DNA of 9,156 nt from positions 1 to 9,156 of the forward strand of contig CAMJNN010000043.1 of the NCBI GenBank assembly GCA_946407325.1, written 5' to 3'. The position numbers were made by a program, and so were the translations under genes. Source of the stretch: an uncultured Prevotellaceae bacterium. GTDB taxonomy: Bacteria > Bacteroidota > Bacteroidia > Bacteroidales > Bacteroidaceae. Below the pieces are notes generated by a model. That model was not told the DNA's origin. It saw only the letters and a list, made by a program, of their open reading frames with translations, and did no database searches. Positions 1-4,391 of the stretch are shown here, piece by piece; position 1 is the first letter of the stretch; every line of letters starts with the position of its first letter.

Positions 1-27
1 CACTCGCTTGTCTTTCTGCTCTTTCAT
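1..27 (-). CDS. Start of an unidentified gene, cut by the left edge
   Basis: A minus-strand ATG at 27-25 opens nine codons (MKEQKDKRV) that continue past the window edge. The ATG lies 11 bases after the stop codon of the beta-flower gene on the same strand, which fits a second gene of the same operon. The visible residues are highly charged and are not a signal peptide, so a cytoplasmic protein or the start of a larger basic protein is possible. Nothing identifies a family. The call rests only on position and an open frame over 27 bases, so it may be a chance ATG. Confidence 0.4.
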
Positions 28-38
28 AACATCAAACG

Positions 39-1115
39 TTATTTTTTATCAAAATAATTGAAGAAGATACAGCAAGCAGCAATGATAACAGGGTTATCGG
101 TGCCCTTGATATAGCCGATGGTCATTTGTGAGCTATCCTCTACGGTGCCGTTTTTGTAGTAGCCGGCCGTTAAGGTGTCAGAGCCGTCAAATCTTCTTCC
201 ATCAAAGGTGGCCAGGGTTGACTGACTTGAGTTCTCTATGCGCCATTTCAGTCTATCGCCGCTGATGCCTGTGCACTTGATATAGCCAATGGTCGATTGA
301 CTGGAGTTCTCCACCACAAAAGTATGACTGGAATTAGACGATTTCTTGATATAGCCAATCGTACTGTAGCTAGAGCTCTCCACAGTGCCTTTCCTTACAC
401 GACCAGCGGTCATGCGGCTTGAGTTCTCTATGGTCACACTGCATTCTTTCAGGTCCTCGGCGTATTTTTCTTCCAACTCAGCCCTCAGTGCCTCACGCTC
501 AGCACGTTCCTGCTCAGCTTTCGCCTCAGCCTCTGCTTGTTCGGCCTTCCAAGTAGTCACTTGGTTCTCTGATGTCAGCAATCCGAACCAAACAAATGCA
601 GAAAGCAGCGGACTCACCTTGCTCTCAAAGCTACCGATGGTATGGTCGAAGCTCTTAGCGCCACCAGGACCAGCTGTACCTATCACCTCGCCATTCATGC
701 TGACGGTATTCTTTTCAGTATCAAATTGCAAAGTACCCAGGTTAGGTGACTCAATGGTACCATCGTTGCTCATCGAGCCTTTCTGTACACCGTCGTTACG
801 GATAACGGCACCCGTCTCAGGGTCAACTTTATAAATAACATTCTTGCCAGCCAACTCACCCTCGTCCCACTTCTGTGCGAAAGTAATCTCCAGCGTCTGT
901 GGGTTCCAAGTGCCAATAGGCGTTTCGCCTTGCCATTTCAGGATAATAGGCTTGCCCTTCTTCACGGGTTGAGGAATTTCAGCATCAGGATCCTTGTCTG
1001 CCAAAGCCCTTGCTGAACTAATTATTGTACCTAATCCAAACTGCGCATAAGTCATTGTGCTAAAGGTTAGCATGGCTATCAGCGTTAAGACTGAAATTTT
1101 CAATGTCTTTTTCAT
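39..1115 (-). CDS. Exported 5-fold beta-flower repeat protein
   Basis: 358 residues with an N-terminal Sec signal peptide (basic MKKTLK, hydrophobic core about 7-20, likely cut after MTYAQ, residue 25). Residues 55-165 are a beta-rich, Gly/Thr-rich region. Residues 188-224 are almost all Ala, Glu, Lys and Arg and should form a charged helix or coiled coil. Residues 227-337 hold five related units of the form (V/I)E(N/S/D)SS(Q/Y)(S/M)TIGYIK, starting near 229, 245, 268, 293 and 325. A short hydrophobic tail, VIIAACCIFFNYF, runs from 343 to 355 and ends in FDKK. This pattern (SS-x-TIG repeats followed by a hydrophobic aromatic tail) matches what NCBI calls 5-fold beta-flower proteins, common in Bacteroidetes and of unknown function; that assignment is from memory. 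The gene has its own promoter (1156-1186) and probably continues into the partial gene at the left edge. Role unknown; a structural or envelope role is a guess. Confidence 0.75.
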   Translation of the reverse strand: MKKTLKISVLTLIAMLTFSTMTYAQFGLGTIISSARALADKDPDAEIPQPVKKGKPIILKWQGETPIGTWNPQTLEITFAQKWDEGELAGKNVIYKVDPETGAVIRNDGVQKGSMSNDGTIESPNLGTLQFDTEKNTVSMNGEVIGTAGPGGAKSFDHTIGSFESKVSPLLSAFVWFGLLTSENQVTTWKAEQAEAEAKAEQERAEREALRAELEEKYAEDLKECSVTIENSSRMTAGRVRKGTVESSSYSTIGYIKKSSNSSHTFVVENSSQSTIGYIKCTGISGDRLKWRIENSSQSTLATFDGRRFDGSDTLTAGYYKNGTVEDSSQMTIGYIKGTDNPVIIAACCIFFNYFDKK

Positions 1116-1155
1116 AGTCTGTAGTTATATAAAGTTTTAGTTATTTCTATCTATG

Positions 1156-1186
1156 CAAAGGTACTCCATAATTCTGAAAAAGCAAA
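1156..1186 (-). promoter_or_regulatory. Bacteroidetes-type promoter of the beta-flower gene
   Basis: Read on the minus strand, TTTG (1186-1183) is followed by exactly 19 bases and then TACCTTTG (1163-1156). This matches the Bacteroidetes primary-sigma consensus TTTG-N19 to 21-TAnnTTTG. Transcription should begin near 1150, leaving a leader of about 35 bases before the ATG at 1115. The promoter lies outside the repeat clusters that begin at 1227. Confidence 0.8.
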
Positions 1187-1226
1187 TATATAGCGCTTAA
1201 TTCTTTCAGATACTGGCAAGCCGATA

Positions 1227-1265
1227 GTTTACTACTAGTAAACCCTCCGCTTACTAGTAGTAAAC
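1227..1265. repeat. Perfect 15-bp inverted repeat with 9-base loop
   Basis: GTTTACTACTAGTAA (1227-1241) is exactly complementary in reverse to TTACTAGTAGTAAAC (1251-1265), with nine unpaired bases between them. Each arm also contains the palindromic core ACTAGT. There is no T-tract on either side, so it is not a typical intrinsic terminator. It lies about 40 bases upstream of the -33 box of the beta-flower promoter, where a dimeric regulator could bind; that role is inference. Confidence 0.8.
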
Positions 1266-1289
1266 CTCAAATTTTTCTAGAGAATTTTT

Positions 1290-1354
1290 AAACGAGCTAC
1301 GTTCTCGCAAGGAACGAGAACCGTTCTCGTTGGCGATGAGCTACGTCCTCGTTT
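1290..1354. repeat. Cluster of competing inverted and direct repeats
   Basis: GAGCTACGTTCTCG (1294-1307) recurs as GAGCTACGTCCTCG (1338-1351), 13 of 14 bases identical. Between them is AACGAGAAC (1313-1321), one base, then GTTCTCGTT (1323-1331), a 9-bp inverted repeat. The arm CGAGAAC (1315-1321) can pair either with GTTCTCG at 1301-1307 or with GTTCTCG at 1323-1329. An outer pair AAACGAG (1290-1296) and CTCGTTT (1348-1354) closes the block and runs into seven Ts on the plus strand (1352-1358). No plus-strand gene precedes it, so a terminator role has no obvious client. Confidence 0.7.
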
Positions 1355-1356
1355 TT

Positions 1357-1398
1357 TTCTCCCTAGTTAGGGAAAAATATTTTCCTAGTTAGGGAGAA
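1357..1398. repeat. Paired CCTAGTTAGGGA repeats in an inverted frame
   Basis: CCTAGTTAGGGA occurs at 1362-1373 and 1384-1395, starting 22 bases apart, about two helical turns. Each copy is a near-palindrome (CCTA-GT-TAGG). Outer arms TTCTCCCTA (1357-1365) and TAGGGAGAA (1390-1398) are inverted complements, and GGAAAA and TTTTCC face each other in the centre. Two near-palindromes two helical turns apart would suit a cooperative regulator, but no target promoter is close; function unknown. Confidence 0.7.
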
Positions 1399-1475
1399 AT
1401 TTTTTGCTAACGTTGCAACAAAACTAGGGGGAATTTAGGACACTAAAGATATATGAAAAAAACTTTTGCAAAAAA

Positions 1476-1712
1476 ACTCTTCACTCTTCACTTTTGTATT
1501 CTAACATATTGTTATATTGATATTTAAAGAAGTGAAGAGTCTTTTCAACCCTTCACTAATTCATCACCACTCTTCACCTCAACGAAAGGTTGTTATGCCC
1601 ATAATTGACAAGTGAAGAGTGTGAAGAGTTGGTGAAGAGTTGACGGCACTATTCACCGTTATAATGCTCTAAACAACAATGTGTTAGGTGGCAAAAGTGA
1701 AGAGTGAAGGGT
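1476..1712. repeat. 237-base element of GTGAAGAGT repeats with terminal inverted arms
   Basis: The 9-mer GTGAAGAGT lies on the plus strand at 1532, 1612, 1621, 1632 and 1697, with a variant GTGAAGGGT at 1704. Its complement ACTCTTCAC lies at 1476, 1483 and 1569, with a variant ACCCTTCAC at 1548. The outer 21 bases, 1476-1496 and 1692-1712, are inverted complements at 20 of 21 positions. Two further inverted pairs nest inside: 1531-1540 with 1548-1557 (9 of 10) and 1569-1578 with 1631-1640 (10 of 10). On the minus strand the outer arm ends in seven Ts (1476-1470). No target-site duplication or open reading frame is evident. It could be a structured 3' end for the minus-strand operon or a small dispersed element. 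Confidence 0.7.
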
Positions 1713-1796
1713 GAAATTAAAATTCATTTATTTTGCTATGCGAAAAATTACGCAAAAGATATGTAACTATTTGAGGCATAGCTGTAAATGTAGTTT

Positions 1797-2197
1797 TTAG
1801 TTGCTGTTCTTGATTTTGTTGAGCATAGTGGTGTTCCAAGCATCGTTACCTGGGAGCTGGTAGCGATGTGGACCAGTGGGGGATGGGGAAAAAAGGGTGA
1901 CAGCCTCATCAGTGAATGTGACAATTCCTCGCTCAGAGAGGTTGAAGAGGCTATTGCCCTCAACAGCATTGATGATTACCAAGGGATCCCACATCTTTTG
2001 GCCTGTGTTGCAATTGAAGTTCAAATAGACTTGTTTGATGGGATGAATATCGGTCCAGTTGATGTCGGAAATCACTTGCTCAGCGGCACATCTGGTTGTG
2101 GCACTGGGGTCGGGTCATCGTCGAGAGAGCATGAGGTTACCCCCACTATGCTACATAGTAGGAGAATAGTGGGGGGTAACCAAAGAAACCTCTTCAT
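1797..2197 (-). pseudogene. Broken lipoprotein gene, nucleoside hydrolase-like C-terminal end
   Basis: An ATG at 2197-2195, 10 bases after the esterase stop codon, opens a lipoprotein signal peptide: MKRFLW, a hydrophobic stretch, lipobox VTSC with Cys23, then an acidic and Pro-rich tether SLDDDPTPVPQPDVP. This frame stops at TGA 2074-2072 after 41 codons. A second frame, open from 2114 down to TAA at 1799-1797, reads DINW, HPIK, MWDP, INAVEG, FNLSERG and a final FSPSPTGPHRYQL. That order resembles the C-terminal end of exported nucleoside hydrolases (WD..., AV.G, ls..G, F.P...G.h.Y). A GTG at 2075-2073 overlaps the TGA (GTGA), so coupled translation of a 92-residue piece is possible. Those enzymes usually exceed 300 residues and the N-terminal calcium-binding Asp cluster is absent, so I favour an internal deletion plus frameshift. 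Family assignment is from memory of motifs; a real two-part gene or a sequencing error remains possible. Confidence 0.6.
2135..2181 (-). repeat. Strong hairpin inside the lipoprotein signal-peptide codons
   Basis: GGTTACCCCCACTAT (2135-2149) and ATAGTGGGGGGTAACC (2166-2181) are inverted complements, with one extra G in the second arm, giving a stem of about 15 bp around a 16-base loop. A competing 6-bp hairpin, ACTATG (2145-2150) with CATAGT (2154-2159), uses part of the same arm. In the minus-strand transcript the long stem begins 16 bases after the A of the ATG at 2197, so it lies over codons 6-21. There is no T-tract after it. Confidence 0.75.
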
Positions 2198-2207
2198 GAT
2201 TTTACGT

Positions 2208-3389
2208 TTACTTGAATATCAGTTGCACGAACGAGCTGAGGTTGCGACGCCAAACTTTCCACTCGTGGGCACCAGGATATTGTTCCCAAACAACGCCCTT
2301 ATAACCCTTGTCATTTAGCTTCTGCTTGAAGTCGAGCATGCCGTCAATGCGGTTATCCTGCTCACCACAAGCTAGGTAGATAACATCGAACTTGTTGTAC
2401 TTGGCTGGGTTGGTGTACATGCCTGGGAAATGTTGTTCAGCATCGAAGGGAGCACCACCGATGGCTGAAGCACCGATGAGGCCTGAAGAGAAGATGCCCA
2501 CATTGGCAAACACATCGACATTGCGGAAGGCGATGTAGAACGACTGACCGCCACCCATCGACAAACCTGCTACGGCACGGCCTTTGCGGTTCTTGATAAC
2601 GGGATAGTTCTTCTCGATGTAGGGCAGGATGTCGGCTACCAGCGATGAGTAGTTGTCGAAGCCAGAGGCATACTGCTTCACATCGGTCTTTACTGGGATG
2701 CCCAAGGTCTGAGCGGCATATTGGTTTGGGTTGCCATTGGGCATTACCACAATCATAGGCTTGGCCTTGCCCTGAGCGATGAGGTTGTCGAGGATCTGAC
2801 AAGTGCGTCCAAGGGTGGACCATGCATCTTCGTCGCCACCACCACCATGCAACAAATAGAGCACAGGATATTTCACACTCTTGTTGTTGCGGTCGTATCC
2901 TGCTGGGGTATAGACATACATGCGGCGGGTCATGCCGTTCTCTGCTGAGTAGTACCATACATGCTCCACATTACCTGGCTTGCTGCACTCCGCATACAGG
3001 TCGGCATAGTCGCCAGGTATCAAGAGGGCATTCATATAGCGAGAGCCGTCGCGTTGTACCTGCACGTTTGATGGGTCGAGCATGGTCACACCATCTACCA
3101 CAATGTTATAGGTGTAAAGCTCAGGAGCAGGTTTGGGGGTAGAGACGGTCCAGATGCCGTTTTGGTCTTGCGTCATCTGCAACTTCGAAGTGTCGTAGCC
3201 CAACCAGGAGGCAGAAACGCTGACTTTGCGGGCCTTAGGAGCTACGAAGCGGAAGGTGACGCTGTCGTTTTTTAACTCAGGTGATTTTACACCGGCACGG
3301 AACATCAGTGAGTTCATTTCCTGCGCAAAGGCAGAGAAACAGGTTACAAGGGCAATAGCCAATGTGATGAGTCTGAAATGCTTTTTCAT
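2208..3389 (-). CDS. Secreted CE1-type esterase (feruloyl/acetyl esterase-like)
   Basis: 393 residues from the ATG at 3389. A TTG start at 3416 would stay in frame but would place nine residues ahead of a clean signal peptide (MKKHFRL, hydrophobic core, FSAFAQ), so I prefer the ATG. Residues about 25-130 form an Ig-like E-set domain like the one preceding many Bacteroidetes esterases. The alpha/beta-hydrolase domain (Esterase D/CE1, PF00756) follows: LLHGGGGDEDAW near 179-190 is the oxyanion-hole region, GLSMGG carries Ser277, CGEQDN carries Asp345 and GAHEWKVW carries His375, a complete triad. Relatives remove feruloyl or acetyl groups from xylan side chains, or act on other acyl esters; substrate cannot be read here. 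The start is 27 bases after the stop of the upstream phosphatase-family gene, so the two are probably co-transcribed. Broken lipoprotein gene follows by 10 bases. Confidence 0.88.
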   Translation of the reverse strand: MKKHFRLITLAIALVTCFSAFAQEMNSLMFRAGVKSPELKNDSVTFRFVAPKARKVSVSASWLGYDTSKLQMTQDQNGIWTVSTPKPAPELYTYNIVVDGVTMLDPSNVQVQRDGSRYMNALLIPGDYADLYAECSKPGNVEHVWYYSAENGMTRRMYVYTPAGYDRNNKSVKYPVLYLLHGGGGDEDAWSTLGRTCQILDNLIAQGKAKPMIVVMPNGNPNQYAAQTLGIPVKTDVKQYASGFDNYSSLVADILPYIEKNYPVIKNRKGRAVAGLSMGGGQSFYIAFRNVDVFANVGIFSSGLIGASAIGGAPFDAEQHFPGMYTNPAKYNKFDVIYLACGEQDNRIDGMLDFKQKLNDKGYKGVVWEQYPGAHEWKVWRRNLSSFVQLIFK

Positions 3390-3416
3390 ATTGATGATCG
3401 TTAAAATGGTTTGCAA

Positions 3417-4229
3417 TTATGGGAGTTTCGTCAGGTCGGCCTTGATAAGGCAGTGGTCGCTCAGCATGGCATCATTGATGACTTTTACGTTGCTGATGGC
3501 GAAGCCTTTGGTGATAATGTTGTCGAGGCAGCTGCGAGGACTGCTTCCTGCGGGATAGGTAAGCAGGTCGCCCAAGTAGCCATGATTCGCCATTTCGTAG
3601 CCCGCTTTGGTGAATGCGCTATATTCAGAGGTCTTGCCCACATTCCAGTCGGCACACAGAATGACATATTTATCGTTCTTGAACGCCTCGATCAATTCCT
3701 GTATCTGGATGGCACGATAGGGCGCTCCGTTTTCTCCCTGGTTCCAGTCGAGGTGGGTAGATACCACCTTTACAATGTCGCCGTCCATCCGCATGGTGGA
3801 CACCAAGTAATAGCGTGTCTGCACCATCTTCGAGAACATTATCGTATCAGTGCCCAGCACCTCGAAGCCGTTGCTGAAAATGGCATTGCAGTTATAGTCG
3901 TATTGGGGGCCTTCCTGCGCCTCGTGGTAGTTGGAGAGGATGGCATCGCGTGCCTTTACGGCTGGAAGTTTATCGGTGGCATTCACCATGATGGGGTTAT
4001 ATTCTATCAATGCCAGTATGTCGGCATTGAGTTCGTTGAAATAGGCTTTGTATGTCTGCTTGTAGAAGTCGAGCACATTGTGCTTCAGCGTGGTGTCGCC
4101 CGACTTGCCCAAGGCAAAGTGGCCGATGTTCCAGCTGGCTACTGTGAATTTAGTGAACTGCTTGTTCTGGGCATTCACTCCAAAGCATACCATCGTCAAT
4201 AAGGCGAAAAGCAGGGTTATTTTTTTCAT
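3417..4229 (-). CDS. Secreted endonuclease/exonuclease/phosphatase-family protein
   Basis: 270 residues with a Sec signal peptide (MKKITLLFALLTMVCFGVNA, cut near residue 20). The fold's landmarks appear in order: SWNIGHF with Asn34, LIEYNP with the metal-binding Glu76, STHLDW with His159 and Asp161, CADWN with Asp194 and Asn196, LDNI with Asp236 and Asn237, and LSDH with Asp258 and His259. All catalytic and metal ligands of the EEP superfamily (PF03372) therefore look intact. The superfamily covers DNases, phosphodiesterases, sphingomyelinases and inositol phosphatases; the exact substrate cannot be decided. With a signal peptide it must act in the periplasm or outside, for example on extracellular nucleic acids or phosphodiesters. 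It is the first gene of the minus-strand unit with the esterase and the broken nucleoside hydrolase-like gene, and is divergent from the TIM-barrel gene. Confidence 0.88.
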   Translation of the reverse strand: MKKITLLFALLTMVCFGVNAQNKQFTKFTVASWNIGHFALGKSGDTTLKHNVLDFYKQTYKAYFNELNADILALIEYNPIMVNATDKLPAVKARDAILSNYHEAQEGPQYDYNCNAIFSNGFEVLGTDTIMFSKMVQTRYYLVSTMRMDGDIVKVVSTHLDWNQGENGAPYRAIQIQELIEAFKNDKYVILCADWNVGKTSEYSAFTKAGYEMANHGYLGDLLTYPAGSSPRSCLDNIITKGFAISNVKVINDAMLSDHCLIKADLTKLP

Positions 4230-4257
4230 AAAGCTATGTTTTTAGGTTCTGATGATG

Positions 4258-4265
4258 CAAATATA
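4258..4265 (-). promoter_or_regulatory. Probable -7 box of the minus-strand operon
   Basis: The minus strand reads TATATTTG at 4265-4258, matching TAnnTTTG, 28 bases ahead of the ATG at 4229. No exact TTTG lies 19-21 bases further upstream; the nearest is TTTA at 4286-4283 with 17 bases between. The -33 part is therefore weak, which may mean lower expression or activator dependence. Confidence 0.5.
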
Positions 4266-4319
4266 ATAAATAATTGGACAGATAAATGTCATTTAGAAGC
4301 AGAAAGTTGGCGTTTTTTC

Positions 4320-4350
4320 TTTGAAGAGTGGAATATAGTAAGTAACTTTG
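4320..4350 (+). promoter_or_regulatory. Bacteroidetes-type promoter of the TIM-barrel gene
   Basis: TTTG (4320-4323), 19 bases, then TAACTTTG (4343-4350), a full match to the Bacteroidetes consensus. Transcription should begin near 4356, giving a leader of about 36 bases that is A/T-rich and lacks a Shine-Dalgarno sequence. It is back to back with the minus-strand -7 box at 4258-4265, so the two units share a regulatory region of about 160 bases. Confidence 0.82.
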
Positions 4351-4391
4351 CCGTGTTTTGAAAAGAATGTTTTACCTAATTAATACAGCAA

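Larger units (their letters stand above)
1187..1796. other. Repeat-rich intergenic region without a convincing gene
   Basis: About 610 bases between the beta-flower promoter and the stop codon of the broken gene on the minus strand. I see no supported coding region and no RNA gene. It is A/T-rich and carries four separate repeat blocks, listed individually: 1227-1265, 1290-1354, 1357-1398 and 1476-1712. A 10-base palindrome TTTTGCAAAA sits at 1464-1473. The only open frame starting with ATG that caught the eye (1453-1527, 24 codons) is low-complexity and was rejected. Confidence 0.7.

Noticed and set aside
1290..1358. Plus-strand intrinsic terminator (stem plus seven Ts)
   Set aside because: No plus-strand gene lies upstream in the window and the stem is long-range and interrupted by alternative pairings.
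1453..1527. 24-codon plus-strand frame beginning ATG AAA AAA ACT
   Set aside because: Very short, composed partly of the GTGAAGAGT-complement repeat, no promoter matching TTTG-N19-TAnnTTTG and no further open frame after its stop.
1476..1712. CRISPR array
   Set aside because: The repeat unit is only nine bases, occurs in both orientations and at irregular spacing, and there are no cas genes.
1720..1757. Terminator at TTTTGC/GCAAAA and TGCG/CGCA near the end of the minus-strand operon
   Set aside because: Stems of four to six pairs with poorly nested loops; not convincing as an intrinsic terminator.
1116..1796. tRNA or other known RNA gene
   Set aside because: No cloverleaf, CCA end or recognisable conserved RNA motif on either strand by eye.
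1797..2075. Stand-alone 92-residue protein starting at GTG 2075
   Set aside because: Readable sequence continues upstream of the GTG in the same frame to 2114, and a signal peptide in another frame lies directly before it, so it is better treated as part of a broken larger gene.
2208..3416. 402-residue version of the esterase starting at TTG 3416
   Set aside because: The nine extra residues would precede a clean Sec signal peptide, and the TTG abuts the stop codon of the upstream gene; ATG at 3389 is the better start.
3411..4202. 263-codon open frame on the plus strand
   Set aside because: It is antisense to the EEP-family gene, whose catalytic motifs are all intact on the minus strand; the plus-strand translation shows no recognisable domain.
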